From the NCBI RefSeq assembly GCF_946479685.1, contig NZ_CAMLGS010000004.1, forward strand, positions 28,514 through 92,513: DNA of 64,000 nucleotides, given 5' to 3'. This document shows, piece by piece, positions 50,144-59,477 of this stretch; the stretch's first letter is position 1, and each line of letters opens with the position of its first letter. Both the position numbers and the translations under genes were made by a program. The DNA is from an uncultured Methylotenera sp. GTDB lineage: Bacteria > Pseudomonadota > Gammaproteobacteria > Burkholderiales > Methylophilaceae. The notes beneath the pieces are model-generated. The model was not told the DNA's origin and made no database searches. It worked only from the letters and a program-made list of their open reading frames with translations.

Positions 50144-50887
50144 TTGGGCGCCGCAGATAACTTAGTCTCGCATCTGGTTGAATTACGCAATCGCCTGTTA
50201 CGTATTGTAGCGGTGCTGCTAGTTATCATCATTGCCCTATTCCCGTTCGCTAACGACATCTATCATTTCCTAGCGATGCCACTACTAGCAAGCTTGCCAG
50301 CGGGCGGGCAGATGATTGCTACCGACGTCACCACGCCGTTCTTTGTGCCGATGAAGAGCGTGCTACTGACCGCATTTGTGATCTCGTTACCGCATACCTT
50401 GTATCAAATATGGGCTTTTGTGGCGCCTGGTCTCTATACACATGAACGCCGCCTGATCTGGCCACTAGTGTTTGCCAGCACCCTACTGTTTCTATGCGGC
50501 ATGGCATTTGCCTATTTTCTCGTATTCCCAGTGATATTTGGCTTTATCAGCAATACCGCACCTGAAGGCGTGGCGGTGATGACAGACATCGGCAATTACC
50601 TAGATTTCACTATGTCTCTGTTTATCGCATTTGGCCTCACGTTTGAGGTGCCAGTTGCGGTGGTGTTACTGGTGAAGACAGGCGTAGTTGGCATTGCAAG
50701 TTTACGGGAAGCACGTGGCTATGTAGTAGTAGGCGCTTTTGTACTTGGCGCAATTTTGACGCCGCCAGATGTGATATCTCAGTTTATGCTGGCAATGCCG
50801 CTATGGCTGCTATATGAAGCCGGCATACTCGTCGCTAGTCTAACTCAACGCCCCTTCAAAGCCAGCGCATCAGCCGTTAGCAACTAA
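50144..50887 (+). CDS. tatC: Twin-arginine translocase subunit TatC
   Basis: Six-helix membrane protein that binds twin-arginine signals. The N-terminus (DNLVSHLVELRNRLLRI) with conserved SHLxELRxR and the F-x-P region (FFVPMKSVLLTAF) are seen; the conserved glutamate is in FGLTFEVPV. 247 aa. The start codon is TTG, five bases after the tatB stop, which may keep TatC lower than TatA. An operon with tatAB. Confidence 0.95.
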   Translation: MGAADNLVSHLVELRNRLLRIVAVLLVIIIALFPFANDIYHFLAMPLLASLPAGGQMIATDVTTPFFVPMKSVLLTAFVISLPHTLYQIWAFVAPGLYTHERRLIWPLVFASTLLFLCGMAFAYFLVFPVIFGFISNTAPEGVAVMTDIGNYLDFTMSLFIAFGLTFEVPVAVVLLVKTGVVGIASLREARGYVVVGAFVLGAILTPPDVISQFMLAMPLWLLYEAGILVASLTQRPFKASASAVSN

Positions 50888-50950
50888 CCCAGCTGGATAA
50901 ATAGCTTAACGCTATTATTTCAAAAGTCTTACAAAACATCCCTACAAAAT

Positions 50951-50975
50951 AAAAAAGCCAGCTAAATGCTGGCTT
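50951..50975 (-). terminator. Intrinsic terminator of tRNA-Pro
   Basis: AAGCCAGC/GCTGGCTT stem with a 5-nt loop; six T follow on the minus strand. It ends the tRNA transcript and may also slow read-through from tatC. Confidence 0.7.
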
Positions 50976-51002
50976 CTATATGCGATAACTCATTGATTTT
51001 TT

Positions 51003-51079
51003 TGGTCGGGACGGTGTGATTCGAACACACGACCCCTTGCACCCCATGCAAGTACGCTACCAGGCTGCGCTACGCCCCG
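51003..51079 (-). tRNA. tRNA-Pro(GGG)
   Basis: Full cloverleaf of 77 nt with encoded CCA. Acceptor CGGGGCG/CGTCCCG, anticodon stem CTTGC/GCAAG with loop ATGGGGT giving anticodon GGG, T-loop TTCGAAT. It is the usual neighbour of merR-ihfA. Confidence 0.97.
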
Positions 51080-51199
51080 AACCGTTGTTACCTGTTGCTG
51101 TAACAAGGTGTGCATTATAGCGTAAAAGCAATGCTGCCATAAATCCGGCAGCATAAAATAATTAGTGCGCAGCTCTAGCTTTAGTGTGCCGCCTTAGTT

Positions 51200-51691
51200 T
51201 TAGTGCGCAGTTTTGGCTAAAGAAAAATCGGTGCGGAGTAAACTCAAGATTTCGCGCAACTCAGCTTTAACCGCTTGGTAATCAAAAGCACTGCCTTTAT
51301 CTTCACCAGTGGCTAATGCTGCAGGCTCAAACTCAGCTGGCGTAGCCGTAGCGCTCTTCACACTGACTAACTTCTCCGCGTGCCCTGTTTTTGCGTTAAA
51401 TTCAAGGTCATCCAGACGATTACGCGCACCACTGATGGTAAAGCCTTGCTCATACAATAACTCGCGGATACGTCGAATCAGCAATACTTCATGATGTTGA
51501 TAATAGCGACGGTTACCACGGCGCTTAACTGGTTTCAGCTGTGTAAACTCCTGCTCCCAGTACCTTAATACGTGTGGTTTAACGCCACAAAGCTCACTGA
51601 CCTCACCAATGGTAAAGTAGCGCTTTGCTGGAATCGGTGGCAATGGCACCTTGGCGACCTGTTCAGTCATACTTTCGGCTTTCTCACTCAT
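51200..51691 (-). CDS. MerR-family regulator next to ihfA
   Basis: 163 aa with an N-terminal MerR helix-turn-helix (YFTIGEVSELCGVKPHVLRYWE, in part) and HEVLLIRRIRELLYEQGFTI. The C-terminal region has no cysteine pattern for metal sensing. This conserved gene is regularly found between ihfA and tRNA-Pro in betaproteobacteria; its ligand and targets are unknown. The start may be the second methionine (MTEQVAKV). Confidence 0.9.
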   Translation of the reverse strand: MSEKAESMTEQVAKVPLPPIPAKRYFTIGEVSELCGVKPHVLRYWEQEFTQLKPVKRRGNRRYYQHHEVLLIRRIRELLYEQGFTISGARNRLDDLEFNAKTGHAEKLVSVKSATATPAEFEPAALATGEDKGSAFDYQAVKAELREILSLLRTDFSLAKTAH

Positions 51692-51907
51692 ATCACTACA
51701 AGACTAAAATATATTCACAGATATATTCAGGATACATTACAACATACTAAGAAAACTAACGCAGCACTAGCAGACAACTTCCCGCGTACTTTATAACTTA
51801 GACACCTTAGTAGTTAAACAACTTAGTACCGTATAACTTATGACCGCATCACTGACGGCTTTATACCGTATGGTACTCCATCACTGACGCTTACTCATTG
51901 ACACCAA

Positions 51908-52207
51908 CTAAGATGCAAAGTTTGCATCAACCTTGCTTTTTAGTTTTTGACTGGCATGGAAAGTCACCACTCGGCGTGCAGTAATTGGTATTTCTTCGCC
52001 AGTTTTAGGATTGCGGCCAGGACGCTCTGATTTCTGACGCAATTCAAAATTACCAAAACCAGATAACTTAACACTATCACCAGCTTCTAGCGCAGTACGC
52101 ACTTCTTCAAAAAATGCTTCCACCATATCTTTGGCTTCACGCTTATTCAACCCAACTTGCTCATACAGCAAATCAGCAAGTTCAGCTTTTGTTAAAGTCA
52201 TAAACAC
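51908..52207 (-). CDS. ihfA: Integration host factor alpha
   Basis: 99-aa HU/IHF-family DNA-bending protein. The beta-arm reads [24 protein letters not shown] with the DNA-inserting proline and RNPKTGE motif; the N-terminal helices ([20 protein letters not shown]) match IHF-alpha. It follows pheT in the standard pheST-ihfA order. Confidence 0.96.
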   Translation of the reverse strand: MFMTLTKAELADLLYEQVGLNKREAKDMVEAFFEEVRTALEAGDSVKLSGFGNFELRQKSERPGRNPKTGEEIPITARRVVTFHASQKLKSKVDANFAS

Positions 52208-52211
52208 TCCC

Positions 52212-52255
52212 GTTTTTTTAATGCTTGTTTTTTAATGCTTGTTTTTTCGATGCTT
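52212..52255. repeat. Three short tandem repeats upstream of ihfA
   Basis: Three units of G-T(6-7)-(AA or CG)-ATGCTT form, each 14-15 bp. They fall in the ihfA leader directly before its Shine-Dalgarno sequence; on the mRNA strand they are A-rich. Confidence 0.6.
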
Positions 52256-52316
52256 AGCCTCTTGCTGGCAAGCATCTCTATTATTGCTATTTAATTTTAT
52301 TGATGCTGCTAAATGC

Positions 52317-52358
52317 AAAAAACTAAATCCCCCCCCGCCAAGGAGCAGAGGACTTAGT
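52317..52358 (-). terminator. Intrinsic terminator at the end of pheT
   Basis: On the minus strand ACTAAGTCC pairs with GGATTTAGT (one G-T), loop rich in G, then TTTTTT. The stem includes the pheT stop codon. It would reduce read-through into ihfA. Confidence 0.6.
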
Positions 52359-54723
52359 TTCTTAATACTGCATCAAATTTTGTTTGCAATAATTGTAGCA
52401 GATTGGCGATTGCAGTATCGGCATCACTATCTGTTAACGTCTTTTGAGTATCGTGCATAAGTACTGATAATGCAAGGCTTTTTTTGTTTTCCGGCACACC
52501 TTTGCCTTGATACAAATCGAACAATGCCACATCTGCAATCAGGGCGATATTTTCCGCTTTAATTGCGCTTAGCACTGCTTGCACAGCAATGTTTTCATCT
52601 AACACAATAGCCAAATCACGGCGCACTGGCAACAGTTTTGACACTTCTTGGTACGTAGGTAGTGCACGTGCCACAATCGCGTCCACATCCAGCTCAAACA
52701 CATAAGTGCTCTTTGCCAGATCATAATGCTGCTGCCACTTAGGATGCAGCTTACCTAACCAGCCAATTGCTTTGCCGTTCAGCAAAACTTTTGCAGACTG
52801 ACCAGGATGCAAGGCGCAGTGCTCAGCTTTTTCATAAGTTACTTGCTTATGTAGGCCATCAGCACCTATCAAGCTATCTACGTGCGCCTTCACGTCAAAG
52901 AAATCGATCTCGGTATTGGCTGCGGCCCATTGTTCAGGCTTAGCACTACCATAGGCCAAGCCTGATACACGTGTAGTTTCTTGGTAAGCGCCAGCTTGTT
53001 GCTGATACACCGCGCCAATCTCAAACAAGTACGCACGCTCTTGCTTACGGTTAAGGTTGTAGGTAAGTACATCCAGCAAACCACCCCACAAGCTGGTGCG
53101 CATTACGCTCAGGTTACTAGCAATCGGGTTTTTCAGTTTAATGGGTGCTGGGTTGCCGATTAAATCACGCTCCCAGCTTTCATCTACAAAGCTGTAGGTC
53201 ACTACTTCCTGATAGCCAGCAGATACGAGGCTATCGCGCAGCTGGTTCAAGTGTAAACGCTGCTCAGGTGCCGCCAGCATGTTCAAGCCAGCAACTGGTG
53301 CTAACGCCGGGATATGGTCATAGCCATGCAAGCGCGCCACTTCTTCAATCAAATCTTCTTCGATGTTGATGTCAAAACGATAGCTAGGTGGCACTACAGT
53401 AAATACGTCACCTGCACTGCTAAACTCAAAACCCAGTTGCGTTAATAATTGTGCAACTTTTTCTTGCGTAAGACTGATGCCCAATACAGAAACCAGACGT
53501 GACATTCTCAGTTTTACTGCATCACGTGCTGGCAATGCAGACATCACTTCGGTGACAGGGCCAACTTGACCGCCACACAAGGCTTTAATCAATGCAGTTG
53601 CATATTCCAGTGCATTACGGGTATTGCCAAAATCCACACCACGCTCAAAGCGGTAAGATGAATCTGTACTAAAACCCAGCCTGCGTGCTTTACCTGCAAT
53701 CACTGCCGGGGTGAAGAATGCACTTTCCAGGAAAATATCGGTGGTTGTATCATCGACAGAGCTAGGTTTACCACCCATCACACCAGCCAACGCCAGAGCG
53801 CCATTGCCATCAGCAATCACCAAGTCATCTGCTTTTAATTCTATGGTTTGGTCATTCAGCAGCGCAATAGACTCGCCTGCATTAGCAAAACGCACACAGA
53901 TGTCACCATGCAACTTAGCGGCATCAAACGCATGCATAGGCTGACCTAATTCCAGTAACACGTAGTTAGTAATATCCACCACTACACTGATGCTGCGTAA
54001 GCCGCTACGCTCTAAACGCTTAACCATCCATGCTGGCGTAGCAGCCGCAGTGTTAACGCCAGTAATTAAGCGACCTGTATAACGTGGGCAAACGGCAGGC
54101 TCACTCACTTGTACATTTTTAGCATTGGCATGTTCAGCAGCAACCGGTGTAATCTCGTTAAAGCGCGTCTGTGCACCGGTAATAGCAGCAACATCACGTG
54201 CAATACCGGTAATGCTTAAACAATCACTACGGTTTGGTGTAAGTTTTAAGGTAAACAGATGGTCATTTAAATCCAAGTGTTCACGAATATCCTGACCCAC
54301 TACCGCATCGCTATCCAACTCCAGCAAACCAGTGGCTTCAGCACTAATACCCAGCTCTTTAGATGAACACATCATGCCAAAAGACTCTACGCCGCGCACT
54401 TTGGCTTGTTTAATCGAAATACCAGGCAGCTCAGCACCTACCATCGCGCAAGGCGCTAACAGACCAGCACGTGCGTTAGCGGCACCACAGACAATCTGCA
54501 AAGGCTCAGCCAAGCCCACGTCTACCTTACACACTTGCAGGCGGTCTGCATCTGGATGCTTCTCGGCAGAAAGAATTTTAGCCACAACCACTTTGCTAAA
54601 CGCAGCCGCTACTGGCTGCATTTCTTCCACTTCCAGCCCTGCCATAGTAAGGGCGTGGCTCAGTGCCTGACTATCTAAATCTGTATCGACTAAACTGCGT
54701 AACCAATTTTCTGAAAATTGCAT
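52354..54723 (-). CDS. pheT: Phenylalanyl-tRNA synthetase beta chain
   Basis: Large subunit of the alpha2-beta2 enzyme. Regions in order: N-terminal tRNA-binding OB domain (VVVAKILSAEKHPDADRL), B3/B4 editing domain (near TGRLITGVN and PMHAFDAAKL), B5 domain, and C-terminal anticodon-binding FDX-ACB domain (VRRDLAIVLDENI). 789 aa, full length. Downstream of pheS by 100 bp. Confidence 0.97.
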   Translation of the reverse strand: MQFSENWLRSLVDTDLDSQALSHALTMAGLEVEEMQPVAAAFSKVVVAKILSAEKHPDADRLQVCKVDVGLAEPLQIVCGAANARAGLLAPCAMVGAELPGISIKQAKVRGVESFGMMCSSKELGISAEATGLLELDSDAVVGQDIREHLDLNDHLFTLKLTPNRSDCLSITGIARDVAAITGAQTRFNEITPVAAEHANAKNVQVSEPAVCPRYTGRLITGVNTAAATPAWMVKRLERSGLRSISVVVDITNYVLLELGQPMHAFDAAKLHGDICVRFANAGESIALLNDQTIELKADDLVIADGNGALALAGVMGGKPSSVDDTTTDIFLESAFFTPAVIAGKARRLGFSTDSSYRFERGVDFGNTRNALEYATALIKALCGGQVGPVTEVMSALPARDAVKLRMSRLVSVLGISLTQEKVAQLLTQLGFEFSSAGDVFTVVPPSYRFDINIEEDLIEEVARLHGYDHIPALAPVAGLNMLAAPEQRLHLNQLRDSLVSAGYQEVVTYSFVDESWERDLIGNPAPIKLKNPIASNLSVMRTSLWGGLLDVLTYNLNRKQERAYLFEIGAVYQQQAGAYQETTRVSGLAYGSAKPEQWAAANTEIDFFDVKAHVDSLIGADGLHKQVTYEKAEHCALHPGQSAKVLLNGKAIGWLGKLHPKWQQHYDLAKSTYVFELDVDAIVARALPTYQEVSKLLPVRRDLAIVLDENIAVQAVLSAIKAENIALIADVALFDLYQGKGVPENKKSLALSVLMHDTQKTLTDSDADTAIANLLQLLQTKFDAVLRN

Positions 54724-54822
54724 AATGCTTTACAACCTTGAATTAAGGATTAAATTTGTAAGTGCTTAATGTAAGCGCTGGCAAAGTGAGTATTTGCAAA
54801 CTAGCGCTTTAAACCTAGTGCG

Positions 54823-55827
<1,005 letters not shown>

Positions 55828-55952
55828 TCAATCTTTTTAATTATGATTAATACTATAGAATTTAAAATCAAAGTAGCGCCAATAATAGCGCCCTATAGAT
55901 TTTTGTAATACATTGATTTGCATGTAAAAATTGCAAAGCAGGATTTTACAGC

Positions 55953-55981
55953 AAAAAAAAGAGGCCGAAGCCTCTTTTTTT
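55953..55981 (-). terminator. Intrinsic terminator after rplT
   Basis: AAAGAGGC/GCCTCTTT stem with a CGAA (minus strand TTCG) loop, flanked by A- and T-runs, so it works in either direction. It separates infC-rpmI-rplT from pheST. Confidence 0.85.
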
Positions 55982-56023
55982 CATCAAACTTAAATTAAGT
56001 TTGAAAAGTACTTACCTACCTAC

Positions 56024-56383
56024 TTATGCTGCTAAACCAGCTTTTGCTAATTCTACGAATTTTGCAAATGCCGCTTTATCAAACACAGCCAAGTCAGCTA
56101 ATACTTTACGATCCACTTCGATCGCAGCTTTTTTCAAGCCATTCATGAAACGGCTGTATGTCAAACCGAACTCGCGTGAGCCGGCGTTGATACGTGCAAT
56201 CCACAATGTGCGGAATTGACGTTTCTTTTGACGACGGTCACGATAAGCGTATTGACCCGCTTTCATTACCGCCTGTTTAGCTACGCGGTAAACGTTTTTA
56301 CGACGACCACGGTAGCCTTTAGCTGCTTTTAATACTTTTTTGTGTCTAGCGCGAGCGATGACACCACGTTTTACTCTAGGCAT
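56024..56383 (-). CDS. rplT: 50S ribosomal protein L20
   Basis: 119 aa, very basic; [19 protein letters not shown] at the start and [17 protein letters not shown] in the middle. Early 23S rRNA assembly protein that also represses rpmI-rplT translation in E. coli. Follows rpmI by nine bases. Confidence 0.98.
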   Translation of the reverse strand: MPRVKRGVIARARHKKVLKAAKGYRGRRKNVYRVAKQAVMKAGQYAYRDRRQKKRQFRTLWIARINAGSREFGLTYSRFMNGLKKAAIEVDRKVLADLAVFDKAAFAKFVELAKAGLAA

Positions 56384-56392
56384 GTTCTACTC

Positions 56393-56590
56393 CTATTGTG
56401 TTGGCATCATAGCGCGGACGCGCTTGACATCAGTTGAAGAAATGATCGCCGTGCCGCGTAATTTACGCTTTTGCTTGGTGGTCTTTTTCGTTAGGATATG
56501 GCGCAAGTGAGAGTGAGTACGCTTCACTTTACCATTACCCAAGAATTTGAAGCGCTTTTTGGCGCTGCTCTTGGTTTTCATCTTTGGCAT
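56393..56590 (-). CDS. rpmI: 50S ribosomal protein L35
   Basis: 65-aa basic protein, [20 protein letters not shown] at the N-terminus, full length. Middle gene of infC-rpmI-rplT; the 133-bp gap before it could hold the L20-binding operator, but the fold was not resolved by eye. Confidence 0.97.
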   Translation of the reverse strand: MPKMKTKSSAKKRFKFLGNGKVKRTHSHLRHILTKKTTKQKRKLRGTAIISSTDVKRVRAMMPTQ

Positions 56591-56723
56591 TTTGTTCTCC
56601 TTAGAGTGGTTAAGAGTGCTTAGGCATGCCGTTTAGCCGTATCACTCAGGGGTACTACTTCTTTAGTGCAACTCCTAGTATCAAACTAGCAATTACTCAA
56701 TTCTATTACTTAACTATTTAGAT

Positions 56724-57248
56724 TTACTTAACCTTCTTAATCGGACCCAATACCATCACCATTTGGCGACCTTCCATTTTCGGGTATTGTTCAACGACTG
56801 CGTATTCTTTCAAATCTGCTTCAACACGTTTCAACAAAGCCATACCAAACTCTTGGTGTGTGATTTCACGGCCTCTAAAGCGCAAAGTGATTTTCGCTTT
56901 ATCGCCATCTTGAATGAATCGCGTGATATTGCGCACTTTAATGTTGTAATCGCCATCATCAGTACCTGGACGGAACTTGATTTCTTTTACAACCACTTGC
57001 TTTTGTTTAAGCTTAACTTCGTGCTGCCTTTTACTTTCGGCATACTTAAATTTGCCGTAGTCCATCAATCGGCAAACAGGCGGCGCCGCATTTGGCGCAA
57101 TCTCTACCAGATCAATGTCAGCCTCTTCAGCTTTTGCAAAAGCTTCAGCTAAACTCACAATACCTAAGGGTTCACCTTCAACACCCACCAGACGAACCTG
57201 TGGCGCTGTAATGTCGCCATTGATTCGGGTTTCTTTTTCCTGTGCTAT
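56724..57248 (-). CDS. infC: Translation initiation factor IF-3, AUA start
   Basis: Prevents 30S-50S joining and checks start codons. The open frame runs upstream of the first GTG into the family N-terminus [20 protein letters not shown]. That begins at an ATA codon (57248-57246) eight bases after GGAG (57260-57257), with no ATG/GTG/TTG in frame at that place. IF-3 genes classically use a rare start (AUU in E. coli) for self-regulation, so AUA is the best start. 174 aa, with the N-domain and the C-domain motif [14 protein letters not shown] ([14 protein letters not shown]). Confidence 0.92.
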   Translation of the reverse strand: MAQEKETRINGDITAPQVRLVGVEGEPLGIVSLAEAFAKAEEADIDLVEIAPNAAPPVCRLMDYGKFKYAESKRQHEVKLKQKQVVVKEIKFRPGTDDGDYNIKVRNITRFIQDGDKAKITLRFRGREITHQEFGMALLKRVEADLKEYAVVEQYPKMEGRQMVMVLGPIKKVK

Positions 57249-57260
57249 ATCAAATTCTCC
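57246..57260 (-). promoter_or_regulatory. infC ribosome binding site with AUA start
   Basis: GGAG at 57260-57257, eight-base spacer, then the start codon ATA. The region lies in the 39-bp gap after thrS. The rare codon should make infC translation sensitive to IF-3 level. Confidence 0.7.
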
Positions 57261-57287
57261 AAATAGTTAAGCCGTGCACCTGTTAGC

Positions 57288-59195
57288 TCAAACCTTAGCT
57301 TTTATCTCTGCTTTTAGGCGCTCAATTAACGCGTCAATCGGCATAGAACCTAGGTCTTCACCTTTTCTGGTACGCACGGCCAAATGTCCTGCTTGCATTT
57401 CGCGCTCACCTGCTACGAGCAGATAAGGCATTTTCTGCATGCTATGTTCGCGTATTTTATAGGTAATCTTTTCATTTCTCAAGTCAAATTCGCATCGAAT
57501 GCCATTTTGCCTTAAAGTTTCAACCACTTGGCGCACATAATCAGCCTGACTTTCAGAAATATTCAGCACCATCACCTGCACCGGTGCCAACCAAAGCGGC
57601 ATCGCACCGGCATAGTTCTCAATCAAGATACCGATAAAGCGCTCCATCGAGCCGACAATCGCGCGGTGCAGCATCACCGGACGCTGACGTGTATTATCTT
57701 CTGCTACATATTCGGCACCCAAGCGCTCAGGCAAGTTAAAGTCTAGCTGAATAGTACCGCACTGCCAGAGGCGACCTAAGCTATCTTTCAATGTAAACTC
57801 AATTTTAGGGCCATAAAACGCCCCCTCTCCTGGCTGCAAATCAAAAGCCAGATTATTTTTATTCAAGGCATTCGCCAATGAGGCTTCTGCTTTATCCCAA
57901 GTTTCATCAGCACCTACGCGCTTTTCTGGACGGGTTGATAACTTAACCAACACGTCGTTAAAGCCAAAGTCACCGTAAGCTTTGTAAAGCATCTGAATAA
58001 AATCAGCCACTTCAGCCTCAATTTGGTCTTCGGTACAGAAGATATGCGCATCATCTTGGGTAAAGCCGCGCACACGCATCAAGCCATGCAATGAACCAGA
58101 TGGTTCGTTACGGTGGCAAGAGCCAAACTCAGCTAAACGCAACGGCAAATCACGGTAGCTGTGCAAGCTGTTATTAAAAATCTGTACGTGACCAGGGCAA
58201 TTCATCGGCTTCACCGCGTATTCACGGTTTTCAGATGAAGTCACAAACATATTGTCACGGTAGTTCTGCCAGTGGCCGGATTTTTCCCACAGGGTCTTAT
58301 CCATCACGGTTGGTGTACGCACTTCCTGATAGCCAAAGTTTTTAAACATTTGGCGCATATACTGCTCAACTTCTTGCCAGATGCTCCAACCACGCGGATG
58401 CCAGAACACCATACCTGGTGCATCGTCTTGCATATGGAAGTAATCTAACTGCTTGCCCAGTTTGCGATGGTCGCGTTTTTCCGCCTCTTCCAATTGGAAC
58501 AGATAAGCTTCCAGCTCTTCTTTATTGCGCCATGCAGTACCATACACACGTTGCAGCATTTCGTTATTGCTGTCACCGCGCCAGTAAGCACCTGCTAACT
58601 TCATTAATTTGAATGATTTAATCTTACCTGTGCTAGGCACGTGCGGGCCACGACACAAGTCAGTAAAATTACCTTCGGTGTACAGCGACACATCTTCGCC
58701 AGCAGGAATTGACTCAATGATTTCCGCTTTGTATTGCTCGCCTATACTTTTGAAATAAGCCACAGCTTCATCGCGCGGCAATACTTTTCTGGTAACTGGC
58801 TCGTCTTTTTTCGCCAGTTCAGCCATCTTTTTCTCAATGGCGACTAAATCTTCAGGCGTAAATGGGCGTTTGTATGAAAAGTCATAGTAAAAGCCATTGT
58901 CAATAACAGGGCCGATGGTCACTTGCGCATCAGGGAACAGCTCTTTTACTGCGTATGCCAGCAAGTGCGCAGCGGAGTGGCGAATCACCTCCAAGCCTTC
59001 TGGATTCTTGTCAGTGATAATTGCCAGGTCACTATCTACTTCAATCAGATAGCTGGTATCCACCAGCTTATCGTTCACTTTGCCTGCCAATGCGGCTTTG
59101 GCCAAGCCTGCACCGATATTCATGGCGACTTCAGCCACGGTGACTGGCTGATCAAAACTACGTTGCGACCCATCGGGCAGACGAATGACTGGCAT
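57288..59195 (-). CDS. thrS: Threonyl-tRNA synthetase
   Basis: Charges tRNA-Thr. N-terminal TGS domain ([14 protein letters not shown]), editing domain with [11 protein letters not shown] and [14 protein letters not shown], class II core (zinc ligands including MNCPGH), and a C-terminal anticodon domain. I start at MPVIRLPDG, preceded by GAGAGA; the frame is open 36 codons further up but without family similarity. 635 aa. A terminator-like hairpin lies just upstream. First gene before infC-rpmI-rplT. Confidence 0.97.
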   Translation of the reverse strand: MPVIRLPDGSQRSFDQPVTVAEVAMNIGAGLAKAALAGKVNDKLVDTSYLIEVDSDLAIITDKNPEGLEVIRHSAAHLLAYAVKELFPDAQVTIGPVIDNGFYYDFSYKRPFTPEDLVAIEKKMAELAKKDEPVTRKVLPRDEAVAYFKSIGEQYKAEIIESIPAGEDVSLYTEGNFTDLCRGPHVPSTGKIKSFKLMKLAGAYWRGDSNNEMLQRVYGTAWRNKEELEAYLFQLEEAEKRDHRKLGKQLDYFHMQDDAPGMVFWHPRGWSIWQEVEQYMRQMFKNFGYQEVRTPTVMDKTLWEKSGHWQNYRDNMFVTSSENREYAVKPMNCPGHVQIFNNSLHSYRDLPLRLAEFGSCHRNEPSGSLHGLMRVRGFTQDDAHIFCTEDQIEAEVADFIQMLYKAYGDFGFNDVLVKLSTRPEKRVGADETWDKAEASLANALNKNNLAFDLQPGEGAFYGPKIEFTLKDSLGRLWQCGTIQLDFNLPERLGAEYVAEDNTRQRPVMLHRAIVGSMERFIGILIENYAGAMPLWLAPVQVMVLNISESQADYVRQVVETLRQNGIRCEFDLRNEKITYKIREHSMQKMPYLLVAGEREMQAGHLAVRTRKGEDLGSMPIDALIERLKAEIKAKV

Positions 59196-59215
59196 ACAAT
59201 TTCTCTCTAAAACAT

Positions 59216-59235
59216 AAAAGCCGCAAGCGGCTTTT
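59216..59235 (-). promoter_or_regulatory. Hairpin in the thrS leader
   Basis: AAAAGCCGC/GCGGCTTTT, a nine-base self-complementary stem about 20 bases upstream of the thrS start. On the mRNA it ends in TTTT and resembles a small intrinsic terminator, so it could attenuate transcription or mask the ribosome binding region. Confidence 0.45.
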
Positions 59236-59388
59236 GAATGACATAAGGCACAAAGATTGGAATTATCGCACAGCAAGTTAAAAGTCTGCAATTTATCCAG
59301 CACTCAATCAAGCAAAGCATAATCAAGCAGGTAAACACAACCAAACGCAATGTTTTAATTTACATCAGCCACAATCGATCAATCACAT

Positions 59389-59423
59389 AAAAAAAACGAG
59401 CCCATCTTTGCAGATAAGGCTCG
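59389..59423 (-). terminator. Intrinsic terminator of the TonB receptor gene
   Basis: CGAGCC/GGCTCG stem with inner ATCT/AGAT pairing; on the minus strand a run of eight T follows. It lies 55 bp after the receptor stop. Confidence 0.85.
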
Positions 59424-59477
59424 CTTAAACTAGGCTTATTGTTACCCTATATTGCTGTAGGGTAAATTCCTATTTAA

